Counted from the stretch's first letter, positions 40,407 through 50,261 are shown. The stretch: DNA of 64,000 nt from Dermatophilus congolensis (GCF_900187045.1 NZ_LT906453.1:2170001-2234000); one strand, 5' to 3'. Numbers and translations: made by a program. Notes: generated by a model not told the origin, from the sequence alone.

Positions 40407-40994
40407 ATGACCGACGTGACTGACAACACCCCCACCAACGGAATCATCAGCAACCCGCTCCTGGACTGCCTCATCGAAGCCGAAAAACACGTCGCCGCAG
40501 CAGGCTGGGAACAACCCCCACGCCTATTCGCCCTCGTCCACACCACCCGACTCATCGAAATGGAACCCGCCCTAGCCACCCAACTAGGCACCCCAACCGA
40601 CCCCACCGCCCTATCCAGCATCGAACAAGAAGGCATCGAAACCGCCTTCGGCCACGGCCCCCTTACCGACCCCACCAACCTCGACTCACTCCTATCCTCC
40701 CTGGCCTGGCCAGAAGAAGTACACGGCGTCGCCCTAGCCATCGAGCGACTCGTCCTGCCCCCCTCCGCCGCCGAAAACCTCCCCACCCAACCCGAAAAAC
40801 TCGCCCAAGCAGCCGCCACCCACCCCGACCGCATCGAAGTCCGCCTCATGGCAGGCGTCACCCGCGACGGCCAAGCAACCTGCCTACTACGCCAACGCGC
40901 CCACGACACCGACGACAAAGTCGCCATCGGACACGACATCGCCCCCGACCTCATCAACGCACTCTCCACCACCCTCGTCCCCGACGAGGAATAA
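40407..40994 (+). CDS. PPA1309-like actinobacterial protein
   Basis: 195 residues, no enzyme motif known. It matches the PPA1309 family that sits next to UPF0182 and the PDZ protease in many actinobacteria: GWEQPPRLFALVHTTRLIEMEPALA, IEQEGIETAFGHG, LDSLLSSLAWPEEVHGVALAIERLVLP and the ending LLRQRAHDTDDKVAIGHDIAPDLINAL. ATG 40407 is chosen; no clear Shine-Dalgarno sequence is seen, and GTG 40416 is an alternative. Confidence 0.85.
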   Translation: MTDVTDNTPTNGIISNPLLDCLIEAEKHVAAAGWEQPPRLFALVHTTRLIEMEPALATQLGTPTDPTALSSIEQEGIETAFGHGPLTDPTNLDSLLSSLAWPEEVHGVALAIERLVLPPSAAENLPTQPEKLAQAAATHPDRIEVRLMAGVTRDGQATCLLRQRAHDTDDKVAIGHDIAPDLINALSTTLVPDEE

Positions 40995-41044
40995 CCACCA
41001 CGAGGCGGACGGAGCCCCACCACGCCCCGTCCCCTCACCCACCA

Positions 41045-42112
41045 TCAACCACACGTCGGCAAAGAATCCCCCTGCCCAGCACCAATGGACTCCACCGCAC
41101 GCAACGCCTCATCAAACGTGTCCACCTTCACCACACGAAGCCCCTCCGGCACATTCCCCACCACCTCCGAACAATTCTTCGCCGGAGCCAAAAACCACTC
41201 CGCCGACGCCGCACGGGCACCATCCATCTTGTGCGTAATCCCACCAATGGGACCCACCGTGCCATCCAAAGACATCGTCCCCGTGCCAGCAATACGCTGC
41301 CCCCCAGTCAACGCACCCGGCGTCAACTTGTCATACAACCCCAACGCAAACATCGTTCCCGCCGACGGGCCGCCCACATCCCCAGCCCTGATCTGCACCT
41401 TCGGCGCCTTAGGGAACCGCGCCTCCAAACCAACACCAATCAACATCCGCCCCTGAATCTTCTTCGGAGTCACCTCCACCACAGAACCTGAACCCCCACG
41501 ATCAATACCAATCTTGACCGGCGACCCATCAGGACGCTGCCGCACCAACTCCGCAACCTGCGCTGTACGCGAAATCGGCTGACCATCCACCGACGTGATC
41601 ACATCCCCCTCACGCAACACCCCCTGCGCAGGACCAGAAGGCACCACCGAAGCAACACGCGCCACCTCCTCAAAACCCAACTTGTTAAAAACCACTGCCT
41701 CAGCGCTGTTATGCGAACTAGCCATCTGCGCGCTCGTAGCCCGGCTCAAACTCTCCCGCGTCACATTCGGCGGAAACACCTCATCGCGCGGCACCACATC
41801 CGAGCCCGGGTCAAACAACGAACTCAACAAAAACCACCCATTAATCTCAAAACCAGGCCCCCCATACTGCGCCACCGTCGTGAAATCCAACGCCCCCTGC
41901 GTCGGATACGTCTTGGCATCCTCCACCGAGATAATCGCCGTCCCATCCAAATCACCCAACGTGTTCACCGCAGGACCAGCCCGCAACACCACAAACGGCG
42001 GATGAACCAACGCCCCAACCACCACAAGAACCATCACAAACAACACGACCGTCACCAGCCGCGCAGTTCTCTTCGACAAACGCCACGATGCCCTCACGGA
42101 GTACCTACCCAC
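41045..42112 (-). CDS. PDZ-domain Lon-like (S16) protease, YlbL family
   Basis: 355 residues. One N-terminal transmembrane helix (about 18-38) anchors the protein; the rest is outside the membrane. A PDZ domain lies at about 155-215 (GPAQGVLREGDVITSVDGQPI). The C-terminal S16 protease domain has the catalytic Ser in DVGGPSAGTMFALGLYDKL and Lys in GGITHKMDGARAA. Length matches YlbL/SdrC-type proteins. The start lies 19 nt inside the end of moaE. Confidence 0.92.
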   Translation of the reverse strand: MGRYSVRASWRLSKRTARLVTVVLFVMVLVVVGALVHPPFVVLRAGPAVNTLGDLDGTAIISVEDAKTYPTQGALDFTTVAQYGGPGFEINGWFLLSSLFDPGSDVVPRDEVFPPNVTRESLSRATSAQMASSHNSAEAVVFNKLGFEEVARVASVVPSGPAQGVLREGDVITSVDGQPISRTAQVAELVRQRPDGSPVKIGIDRGGSGSVVEVTPKKIQGRMLIGVGLEARFPKAPKVQIRAGDVGGPSAGTMFALGLYDKLTPGALTGGQRIAGTGTMSLDGTVGPIGGITHKMDGARAASAEWFLAPAKNCSEVVGNVPEGLRVVKVDTFDEALRAVESIGAGQGDSLPTCG

Positions 42113-42513
42113 TCATCCGAACCATCGGCAAACAACTGATGCTTCCACACCGGCACCCGCTGCTTGAGCTCATCAATGAAAAAACGACACGCCGCAAAAG
42201 CCTCCCCCCGATGCTCAGCCCCCACAGCCATCACCGCCGCCACATCACCAACCTCCAAAACACCAACACGATGCACCGCGGCCACCGCATGAACCCCCTC
42301 AAAAGCAACCGCCTCCTGCGCAACCTCACGCAACACCTCCTCAGCCAAAGGATGCGCCGAATACTCCAACCCAGACACGTCCCTGTCCCCGTCATGGTTC
42401 CGCACCACCCCACAAAACGTCACCACACCCCCCACCCGCGGATCACGCACAGCCCCCACAACCTCATCCAACGACAACGGCGCAGCGGACACCGCCACAT
42501 ACACACCACTCAT
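42094..42513 (-). CDS. moaE: Molybdopterin synthase catalytic subunit MoaE
   Basis: 139 residues. MoaE transfers sulfur from MoaD thiocarboxylate onto precursor Z to make molybdopterin. Motifs are GGVVTFCGVVRNHDGDRDVSGLEYSAHP, HRVGVLEVGD, AEHRGEAFAACRFFIDELKQRVPVWKHQ (catalytic Lys) and DEWVGTP at the end. The open frame continues upstream, but ATG 42513 has GGAAGGGAG 7 nt before it. No other moa/mog gene is in the window. Confidence 0.92.
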   Translation of the reverse strand: MSGVYVAVSAAPLSLDEVVGAVRDPRVGGVVTFCGVVRNHDGDRDVSGLEYSAHPLAEEVLREVAQEAVAFEGVHAVAAVHRVGVLEVGDVAAVMAVGAEHRGEAFAACRFFIDELKQRVPVWKHQLFADGSDEWVGTP

Positions 42514-42652
42514 CAACAAACTCCCTTCCGCACAACCAAGCCATAGTGCCCCACCACACACCCCACCCACCCCAACCAAATCGAACCTCCACCCCCAGAC
42601 GTGATTATCTGGGACAAGGAACCCATCCGACGTATCCAGCGTAGGAGCAGGC

Positions 42653-44083
42653 ATGTCGCACAACCCCGACCTCCCCCGTAACAACGGCGACGACCAACCA
42701 GACTTCATGAAAATGCTGCAAGACATGATGTCGTCGCAAAACAACCCCGCCTTCGGTGAAGCCCTCAAAGGCATGGGAATCAACAACCTCGATCCAGCCA
42801 CCATGAACATGCTCGCCGGGCAACTCGGCGCATTCTTCGCCTCCCCCTCCCCCGACGGCCTCGACACAACCATGTGCACCGACATCGCCCGAAAAACCGC
42901 CGCCACCAACGGCGACGCCGTCGTCCCCACCCCCGCAATCCAAGCCGTCGAAAACGCCGTCCACCTAGCCTCCCTGTGGATCGACACCGCAACCCGCTTC
43001 GACTCCCAACCCACCACCATCAGCGCCTGGTCCCGCGCCGAATGGATCGAAGCCACCATCGACACCTGGTCCAACCTCATGCGACCCCTGGCTAAAGGCG
43101 TCACCGACGCCATCTCCTCGGCCTTCACCGCCCAACTCGAACAATTCACCGACGGCGACATCCCACCCATCCCCGGCATGCCCGCACTACCCAACGGCAT
43201 GGACATGCGCAGCATGATCAACCAAATGCGCCCCATGCTCGAACGCGTCTCCGGCAGCATCTTCTCCGCCCAATTCGGACAAGCCATCGGAACCCTCGCC
43301 GGCGACGTCACCTCCGGAACCGAAGTCGGACTCCCCCTGGTCAGCAACGGACACGTCGCCCTCCTCCCCGCCAACATCGGCGCATTCGGAGAAGGCCTCG
43401 AAATCGACTCCAACGAAGTACTCATCTACCTCGCCGCCCGCGAAGTAGCCCGCACCCGACTCTTCACCGACGTCCCTTGGCTCGGCCCCCAACTCATCCT
43501 CGCCGTCCAGGAATACGCACGCGACATCACCATCGACACCGAACGCATCCAACGCACCGTTGAACAGTTCAACCCCACCTCCATGGACCCCAACGACATG
43601 AACGCCATGCAGGAAGCCCTCGCCGGCGAACTGTTCTCACCCCACCCCAGCCCCAACCAACAAGCAGCCCTTAGACGCCTAGAAACCCTCCTAGCCCTCG
43701 TCGAAGGATGGGTCGACGTCGTCACCGCCAACGCCACCACCAACCACCTGCCCCACAGCGACGCACTCGGCGAAGCCGTCCGCCGCCGCCGCGCCACCGG
43801 AGGCCCCGCCGAAGACCTCTTCGGCAAACTCGTCGGACTCGAACTACGCCCCCGCCGCATGCGCGACGCCGCCAACCTCTTCGCCGCACTCGAAAACCGC
43901 GGCGGCACCGACCTACGCGACAACGCCTGGCGCGACCCCGAATCCGCCCCCACCGCCGCCGACCTCGACGACATCATGGGCTACGTCGCGCGCGTAACCG
44001 AAAACACCAAAGACGACATCGACCGCGCACTCGAAGACCTCCTATCCCAAAACAACGACAACGACACCAACAACGACAAATAA
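42653..44083 (+). CDS. DUF2342 / zinc-metalloprotease-like protein
   Basis: 476 residues of the DUF2342 family, often labelled zinc-dependent metalloprotease or F420-biosynthesis-associated protein, function untested. Visible family parts are FGEALKGMGINNLD, SGSIFSAQFGQAIGTLAGDVTSGTEVGLPL, the helix YLAAREVARTRLFTDVPWLGPQL, ALVEGWVDVV and the C-terminal GLELRPRRMRDA. The helix where a metal-binding His would be sought reads REVARTR, without His. Start ATG has TAGGAG 5 nt upstream. Typical position between moaE and the YwiC gene. Confidence 0.87.
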   Translation: MSHNPDLPRNNGDDQPDFMKMLQDMMSSQNNPAFGEALKGMGINNLDPATMNMLAGQLGAFFASPSPDGLDTTMCTDIARKTAATNGDAVVPTPAIQAVENAVHLASLWIDTATRFDSQPTTISAWSRAEWIEATIDTWSNLMRPLAKGVTDAISSAFTAQLEQFTDGDIPPIPGMPALPNGMDMRSMINQMRPMLERVSGSIFSAQFGQAIGTLAGDVTSGTEVGLPLVSNGHVALLPANIGAFGEGLEIDSNEVLIYLAAREVARTRLFTDVPWLGPQLILAVQEYARDITIDTERIQRTVEQFNPTSMDPNDMNAMQEALAGELFSPHPSPNQQAALRRLETLLALVEGWVDVVTANATTNHLPHSDALGEAVRRRRATGGPAEDLFGKLVGLELRPRRMRDAANLFAALENRGGTDLRDNAWRDPESAPTAADLDDIMGYVARVTENTKDDIDRALEDLLSQNNDNDTNNDK

Positions 44084-44116
44084 CCCCCTTTCACAAGGAC
44101 ACCACCAGGAGGAAAC

Positions 44117-44950
44117 GTGAGCACGGCACGCGCCCACACCCCCAAGCGCCCCCGCCGTCGCTCCACCGCCTGGATCCCACGCCAACACGGCGCCTGGGCC
44201 ATCCTCACCGTCCCCATCACCGTCGGCGTCATCCGCTCCCACGGCCACCCCACCCAACTACCCCTCATCGCCTTCTGCTTCACCGCCTACCTCACCTACA
44301 ACGCCTTCTCCACCTGGACCACCACACGCCACAACCCCCGCCACCTACCACCACTACTCACATACACCACCCTGACCACCACCCTGGCCCTCACCACCCT
44401 GATCACCCGACCCGACCTAGCCCACTACACCATCCTCTTCATCCCCCTCACCGCCATCACCACCTGGTGCACCCTAAACCACCACGAACGATGGCTCCTC
44501 AACGACATCACCACCATCACCACCGCCTGCCTCTTCGGCTACATCGTCTACATGGCCGGATTCACCCCCACCGGCACCATCGGCGTCGGCCGCGCCAAAA
44601 TGGCCACCGCCACCATCCTGCTCATCGCCTACTTCACCGGCACCGCCCTCTACATCAAAACCATCATCCGAGAACGCACCTCCCGACCCCACCACATCGC
44701 CTCCATCACCTACCACGCCACCTGCACCACCCTCCTAGCCACCGCACTCCTCCTAGGCCCCACCGGCATCGACATCCTCCGAATACCCGGCCTCACCTCC
44801 CGCGGAACCCTCACCGCCACCATCATCTTCCTCCTCCTAACCATCCGCGCCACCGCCCTAGCCGGACACAAAATCCGCCCAGCCCACGCAGGCCTAGGCG
44901 AACTCGCCGCCAGCGCCCTACTCACCATCACCACCACCGTCCTCTGGTAA
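44117..44950 (+). CDS. YwiC-like membrane protein
   Basis: 277 residues with about eight to nine hydrophobic helices. The N-terminal IPRQHGAWAIL is the hallmark of the YwiC family; function unknown, possibly prenyltransferase-like by topology. GTG 44117 is supported by AGGAGG 5 nt upstream. Very rich in Thr and His because it is coded on the C-rich strand. Lies 33 nt after the DUF2342 gene and may share its transcript. Confidence 0.87.
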   Translation: MSTARAHTPKRPRRRSTAWIPRQHGAWAILTVPITVGVIRSHGHPTQLPLIAFCFTAYLTYNAFSTWTTTRHNPRHLPPLLTYTTLTTTLALTTLITRPDLAHYTILFIPLTAITTWCTLNHHERWLLNDITTITTACLFGYIVYMAGFTPTGTIGVGRAKMATATILLIAYFTGTALYIKTIIRERTSRPHHIASITYHATCTTLLATALLLGPTGIDILRIPGLTSRGTLTATIIFLLLTIRATALAGHKIRPAHAGLGELAASALLTITTTVLW

Positions 44951-45062
44951 CCAACCCACCCGCTTCATCCACAACCCCACCCTCCGTGTGAACAACAACC
45001 CCCAACCCCCGCCCCAGCGGCACAGTCAAAACAACACACCCCACCACACACGGAGACACCCC

Positions 45063-45857
45063 ATGAACCACCCACGCCTAGCCCCCACCGTCCGCGTCCT
45101 CGACCGCGGACCAGGCTGCCTCCACATCGGACACAGCCCCTCCCACGGCATCGTCATCGACGGCCTCAACCCCAGCGAAATCCACTACCTCCGCGCCCTC
45201 GAAACAGACAGCAACACCACCCTCACCCAACGCGACATCCCCGCCCGCGCACCCCAACTCAACCAACTCCTCACCGACGCCAACCTCACCCACACCACCA
45301 ACACCACCCCCCTAAACATCTGCGTCACCGGACACAACGACCTCGCCACCGGCCTACGCACCACCCTGCACAACAACGGCCACCACCTCATCAGCGAACC
45401 CCACCCCGAACGGCCCCACCCACACATCGACCTAGCCATCCTCACCGACATCGGCGGAGTCCCCTACATCGACGCCCACCACTGGAACAAAGCCAACATC
45501 CCCCACCTACCCGTCACCCTCGACGGCTGCACCATCACCATCGGCCCCTGGATCACCCCCGAAGGCCCCTGCCTACACTGCATCGACCTCACCCGCAGCG
45601 ACGAAGACCCCGCCTGGCCACACCTACTAGCCCAAACCAGCGGCCGACACACCTGGGACACCACCGACCACTGCGGCAACCAAACCGCCCGCACCGCCCT
45701 AGCCATATGGCTCACCACCACAATCCAACGCCTCGCCACCGACCCAACCACCCTCACCCGCGAAAACCACACCAGCCTGACATGGAACCTCCTAGACGCC
45801 AGCGCCTCCCACACCACCTGGAACATCCACCCCCACTGCCCCACCCACACCCCCTAA
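45063..45857 (+). CDS. ThiF/TOMM-leader-binding-like protein
   Basis: 264 residues resembling the short E1-like proteins annotated as TOMM precursor leader-binding or ThiF-family in Actinobacteria. A winged-helix-like start (GIVIDGLNPSEIHYLRAL) precedes a Rossmann-type segment (NICVTGHNDLATGLR) lacking the full adenylation signature. The family motif is IGPWITPEGPCLHCIDLTRSDEDPAWP. ATG 45063 has CGGAGAC 7 nt upstream; the frame is open to 44988. The last 4 nt overlap the end of the convergent uvrD2. No precursor peptide or cyclodehydratase gene is nearby. Confidence 0.7.
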   Translation: MNHPRLAPTVRVLDRGPGCLHIGHSPSHGIVIDGLNPSEIHYLRALETDSNTTLTQRDIPARAPQLNQLLTDANLTHTTNTTPLNICVTGHNDLATGLRTTLHNNGHHLISEPHPERPHPHIDLAILTDIGGVPYIDAHHWNKANIPHLPVTLDGCTITIGPWITPEGPCLHCIDLTRSDEDPAWPHLLAQTSGRHTWDTTDHCGNQTARTALAIWLTTTIQRLATDPTTLTRENHTSLTWNLLDASASHTTWNIHPHCPTHTP

Positions 45858-47977
45858 CCCTCACCACTAACCACCTCCTGCGGATCAGCACCCCCCAACA
45901 CCGCCAACACCCCATCGGCATACATCGACAACTTCCGCGCCCCCACACCCGAGACACCCGCCAACTCACCACGATCACGCGGCTCACGCTCAGCAATCGC
46001 CATCAACGTCGCATCCGTAAAAACCACATACGCCGGCACACTCCCAGCCGCAGCCACCAACGACCGCCACTGCTGCAACCGCTCAAACAACCCCTCGTCA
46101 TACGACGCAGGACACCCCTGACACCGACGCAACTTCCGCTCCGCCGGACTCACCAACAACTCACCACACACACGACACACCGCAGGCCGCTTCGGCTTAC
46201 GCTCCACCACCCCACCAGCACCACCAACAACCGGCGCCACCCCACCAGCACCCTCCAACACACCACCCACACCCTCAAAAAACCGACTCACCCGCCGCGA
46301 ACCACGCCCACCCGCATGCCGCGCCGCCGCCCACGAAACCATCAACCCCCGCCGCGCACGCGTAACACCCACATACGCCAAACGCCGCTCCTCCTCCACA
46401 GCCTCCTGCCCCTCAGCCATCGCAGTCGGCAAAAACCCCTCACTAGCCCCCACCAAAAACACGTACTCCCACTCCAACCCCTTCGTCGCATGCAACGTCG
46501 CCAACGTCACCCCATCCACACTCGGCGCATGCGAAGCAGCCATCCGCTCCTCAATCTCCCCCACCAAATCACGCAACCGCGCCCCCGGACTCACCGAAAC
46601 CACACCCCGCGCCAACTCCACCAACGCCGCCAACGACTCCCACTCATCCCGCCGAGCACCACGCCCCGACGGAGCCACAGGAGACCACCCCACCCCACCC
46701 AACACATCCACCACCACATCCGGCAACGCCTTCGAACCATCATCCGAACGCGCCTGACCACGCAACAACACCACCGCCCGCACCACCTCAGGCCGCGACC
46801 AAAACCGCTCACCCCCACGCACCAAATACGCAACCCCCACCCCATCCAACGCCCGCTCAAACGCCTCCGACTGACTATTCGTCCGAAACAAAATCGCAAT
46901 ATCCCTCGCCGCAACACCCCTACCCAACAAACCCACCACACGCTCAGCAACCCCCACCGCCTCAGCCTCATCATCAGCAAAACACTCCACCCGCGGCACC
47001 ACCCCAGACTCCCCCACAGCCCGCAACCGAATCGGACTACGCAACACCCCCCGCTGCCCCTCCAACATCGCATTCGCCAAATTCACCACCTGCGGACTCG
47101 ACCGATAATTCCGCTCCAACCGCACCACCCGAGCACCCTCAAAACGACGCCCAAACCCCAACAAGTGCTCCGCACTAGCCCCCGTAAACGAATAAATCGT
47201 CTGCGCAGGATCCCCCACCACACACACATCAGAACGATCCCCCACCCACAAATCCAACAAACGCTGCTGAACCACATTCACATCCTGATACTCATCCACC
47301 ACAAAATGCCGATACTGCTCCCGCACCTCCCGCACAACCTGCGGATACTCCAACAACAACCCCACCATCAACAACAAAACATCCTCAAAATCCACCACCC
47401 GACGAGCAGCCTTCACCTGCTCATACTCCTCAATCACCCGAGCCATCATCACCCGATCCACCCCCGGAGCCACCCGCCCCACCCGCTCAGCCACCGACAC
47501 ATACGTATCCGCCGTCAACATCCCCACCTTCGACCACTCAATCTCCGCAGCCAAATCCCGCACCACCGCACGATCCGAAGGCAACTTCAACCGCCGCGCC
47601 ACCTCAGCCACCAACGACGCCTTATGCGGCAACACATCCGGCAACGCACCCCCCACCGCACGCGGCCAAAAATAATGCAACTGCCGCAACGCCGCCGCAT
47701 GAAACGTCCTCGTCTGCACCCCCGAAACACCCAACCCACGCAACCGCTGACGCAACTCCCCCGCCGCCCGCGCAGTAAACGTCACCGCCAACAACCGCTG
47801 TGGCACCACCGCCCCCGACAACACCCCATACGCAATCCGATGCGTAATCGCCCGCGTCTTACCCGTCCCCGCACCAGCCAACACACACATCGGCCCCAAC
47901 GGATTCGCAGCCACCTCCCGCTGCGCCTCATCCAAACCACGCAACACCCCCTCAGCATCACCAGAAAACAACTCCAC
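45854..47977 (-). CDS. uvrD2: ATP-dependent DNA helicase UvrD2
   Basis: Superfamily 1A 3'-5' helicase, 707 residues. Motif I is LAGAGTGKTRAITHRIA (about 33-49), motif II VVDEYQDVN, motif III VVGDPAQTIYSFTGA, motif IV RLERNYRSSPQVV, motif V HATKGLEWEYVF and motif VI RLAYVGVTRARR. A four-Cys linker (CRVCGE...CQGCP) and a C-terminal HRDC-like domain (LMAIAEREPRDRGELAGVSGVG) are specific to UvrD2. GTG 47977 has GAGGGG 8 nt upstream. Strongly Val/Gly/Arg-biased through local skew. Confidence 0.94.
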   Translation of the reverse strand: MELFSGDAEGVLRGLDEAQREVAANPLGPMCVLAGAGTGKTRAITHRIAYGVLSGAVVPQRLLAVTFTARAAGELRQRLRGLGVSGVQTRTFHAAALRQLHYFWPRAVGGALPDVLPHKASLVAEVARRLKLPSDRAVVRDLAAEIEWSKVGMLTADTYVSVAERVGRVAPGVDRVMMARVIEEYEQVKAARRVVDFEDVLLLMVGLLLEYPQVVREVREQYRHFVVDEYQDVNVVQQRLLDLWVGDRSDVCVVGDPAQTIYSFTGASAEHLLGFGRRFEGARVVRLERNYRSSPQVVNLANAMLEGQRGVLRSPIRLRAVGESGVVPRVECFADDEAEAVGVAERVVGLLGRGVAARDIAILFRTNSQSEAFERALDGVGVAYLVRGGERFWSRPEVVRAVVLLRGQARSDDGSKALPDVVVDVLGGVGWSPVAPSGRGARRDEWESLAALVELARGVVSVSPGARLRDLVGEIEERMAASHAPSVDGVTLATLHATKGLEWEYVFLVGASEGFLPTAMAEGQEAVEEERRLAYVGVTRARRGLMVSWAAARHAGGRGSRRVSRFFEGVGGVLEGAGGVAPVVGGAGGVVERKPKRPAVCRVCGELLVSPAERKLRRCQGCPASYDEGLFERLQQWRSLVAAAGSVPAYVVFTDATLMAIAEREPRDRGELAGVSGVGARKLSMYADGVLAVLGGADPQEVVSGEG

Positions 47978-47989
47978 AACACCAACCCC

Positions 47990-48913
47990 TCACACCAAAA
48001 CCTCACCAACACCAACCAGCGGACCACCGTACCAACGCTCAATCAACCGACGCGCAATCGACAACCGCCCCGGCAACCGAACCTCCCCAGACCCCACCGC
48101 AACCCGCAACTCCTCACGCGAATACCACTGCGCCTGCGCAATCTCCGAAGCATCCAAACACAACCCCACATCCACCGCCTCAGCCACAAAACCCAACATC
48201 AACGACCCCGGAAACGGCCACGGCTGATCCGCCACAAACTCAACACCCCGCACCCGCACCCCCACCTCCTCGGCAACCTCACGCACCACCGCATCACTAG
48301 CCCCCTCCCCCGCATCCACAAACCCAGCCAACAACGAACGACGCCCCACCTCCCACCCCACATTCCTCGCCAACAACAACCGCCCCCGCACATCCGTCAC
48401 CGCCACAATCACCGCCGGATCCGTCCGCGGAAAAAACTCCACCCCCTCCACCGAACACACCCGCACCCACCCCGCAGAAACCACCCGAGTCGGCGCCCCA
48501 CACCGACAACAAAAACCAGACCTCTCATGCCAATTCACCAACGCCACCGCCGTCAACAACACCTCCCGCTCCACCTCACCCACCAACTCCCCCGCCTCCC
48601 GAACCCCCAACCACGACACCCCACCACCAGCCAACACACCCGACCCCCCACACACCGCAACCACAGCCACACCAGCCACCCTGCCCACAAACAACACACC
48701 ACGCCCCTCATCCCCAACCACCGGCGAACGAAACACCAACCCCACACCACCACCAACACCCCGCACCACCGGCACACACCCATCAACCACCTCCAACACC
48801 CGCGTCCCCGCATCACCCAACACCTCACCCACCAACCCCGGCACACCCCTGTCACCCACACACCGATCCACACCACCAGGCCCCAACCCACTCACACCAC
48901 AAACATCAACCAC
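47990..48913 (-). CDS. nudC: NAD(+)/NADH diphosphatase NudC
   Basis: 307 residues with a zinc ribbon (GFCCRCGAPT...RVC) followed by a Nudix domain: GFVDAGEGASDAVVREVAEEVGV is the Nudix box and DQPWPFPGSLM the NADH-pyrophosphatase signature. It hydrolyses NAD(H) and can remove NAD caps from RNA. GTG 48913 is chosen because GGAGG lies 8 nt upstream; the open frame to 48985 adds an unlikely VVVGFWCCWC sequence. Ends 12 nt before the uvrD2 start and is likely co-transcribed. Confidence 0.9.
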   Translation of the reverse strand: MVDVCGVSGLGPGGVDRCVGDRGVPGLVGEVLGDAGTRVLEVVDGCVPVVRGVGGGVGLVFRSPVVGDEGRGVLFVGRVAGVAVVAVCGGSGVLAGGGVSWLGVREAGELVGEVEREVLLTAVALVNWHERSGFCCRCGAPTRVVSAGWVRVCSVEGVEFFPRTDPAVIVAVTDVRGRLLLARNVGWEVGRRSLLAGFVDAGEGASDAVVREVAEEVGVRVRGVEFVADQPWPFPGSLMLGFVAEAVDVGLCLDASEIAQAQWYSREELRVAVGSGEVRLPGRLSIARRLIERWYGGPLVGVGEVLV

Positions 48914-49044
48914 ACAAACCACCTCCACAAACACCCCACCACACCAACAACACCAAAACCCTACGACCACCAACCACCCAACCAACTCCCCTCAGCCACA
49001 AGACACTCCGAAACTCCACCCCCACCCCAACCAGCCAACGCCGC

Positions 49045-49050
49045 TACGGT
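49045..49050 (+). promoter_or_regulatory. Probable -10 box for leaderless APH-like gene mRNA
   Basis: TACGGT ends 6 nt before the GTG at 49057. Confidence 0.45.
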
Positions 49051-49056
49051 GGGAAC

Positions 49057-50253
49057 GTGATCAACCCAGCACTCACACTGGCCGCACTCGCAGACGCAGC
49101 CCTCCCCGACGCACGACCCACACGAGTCGAACACGTCACCGAACACCCGGGTGATCACTACAGCCTCGCCTTCATCGAAGACAACACCCAACGCCGCTGG
49201 GCCATCCGACTACCCACCGACCCCGTCGCCGCAGCCCTCCAAGACCAATCACTCCCCCTCCTAGAAACCCTCCGCCACCACCTCCCCTACGCCACACCCC
49301 ACCCCCACGGCTTCGCCTCCCTACGCGACGGCCGCCGCGCCATGCTCTACCCACTCATCCCAGGCCGCACCATCAAATTCGACCTACTACCACCCGGCCC
49401 CGGACTAGCAACCGCTCTCGGACAAGCAATCGCCACCATCCACAACCTCAACCCAACCCTTTACGACACCGCAGGCCTACCCACCTACGACGCCACCGAC
49501 CTACACCGCCGCCGCATCTGCGACATCGACCTCGGCGCCTCCACCGGCCTCGTCCCCACCGGACTACTCAACCGCTGGGAACCCCTCCTAGAAGACATCG
49601 CCCTCTGGCGCTTCCCCACCCGCCCCACCCACGGCCACCTCGAAGCCGACCACATCCTCATCGACTTCAACGACCCCCACGACGCCTCCACCGGACACAT
49701 CGTCGCCATCACCAGCTGGGACAACGCCACCATCGGCGACCCAGCCACCGACCTAGCCACCGTCCTGACCCACACCAACCGCCGCGCAGCCGAAGCCATC
49801 TTCACCGCCTACGCCACCACCCTGACCGAACCCCCAGACCCAGCCATCCGACGACGCGCCACCCTCCTCAACGAACTACGCCTGCTCGGAAAACTCCTCA
49901 CCGCAAAACGCCTCAACAACCACCACGCCCTCACCCACGCAACCAAAGCACTCACCCACCTCAACGAACAGGTCGGCAACCAACCCATCCCCCACGAACC
50001 CTTCAACCCCACCCCCACCCCACCCACACCCCACACCCCCATCACCGACCTCTACTCCGCAGGCACACCCACCACCGACATCACCTTCCACACCGAAAAC
50101 ACCACCACCCCCTCCGCCGAAGAACGCGCCCACACCAAAACCACCCCACACCGCACCACACAACGCCACCCCAAAAACACCACCCGCCCCGGCGGCGGCA
50201 CCCAAAGCGCCGCCAACCGCTCCCACAACACACTCACCAACACCACCCCCTAA
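49057..50253 (+). CDS. APH-fold phosphotransferase-like protein, catalytic residues altered
   Basis: 398 residues with an aminoglycoside/macrolide-phosphotransferase fold up to about residue 290 and a Thr/Pro/Asn-rich disordered tail. The kinase catalytic loop, normally HGDxxxxN, reads HGHLEADH, replacing both the catalytic Asp and the metal-binding Asn. The later SWDNATIGDPATDLA keeps the conserved Asp. It may be a pseudokinase or a divergent family. The position between nudC and the AdnAB genes is a common actinobacterial arrangement. No resistance role is implied. Confidence 0.78.
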   Translation: MINPALTLAALADAALPDARPTRVEHVTEHPGDHYSLAFIEDNTQRRWAIRLPTDPVAAALQDQSLPLLETLRHHLPYATPHPHGFASLRDGRRAMLYPLIPGRTIKFDLLPPGPGLATALGQAIATIHNLNPTLYDTAGLPTYDATDLHRRRICDIDLGASTGLVPTGLLNRWEPLLEDIALWRFPTRPTHGHLEADHILIDFNDPHDASTGHIVAITSWDNATIGDPATDLATVLTHTNRRAAEAIFTAYATTLTEPPDPAIRRRATLLNELRLLGKLLTAKRLNNHHALTHATKALTHLNEQVGNQPIPHEPFNPTPTPPTPHTPITDLYSAGTPTTDITFHTENTTTPSAEERAHTKTTPHRTTQRHPKNTTRPGGGTQSAANRSHNTLTNTTP

Positions 50254-50261
50254 CCCCCCCA

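Noticed and set aside
45707-49060. An open frame of 1,117 codons on the plus strand
   Set aside because: It is antisense to uvrD2 and nudC, which have complete helicase and Nudix motifs. The plus-strand product is a Pro/His/Arg/Thr repeat-like string caused by the C-rich skew.
49057-50253. Antibiotic-resistance phosphotransferase
   Set aside because: The fold is APH-like, but the catalytic loop is altered and the genomic position is a conserved housekeeping one; no resistance function is supported.
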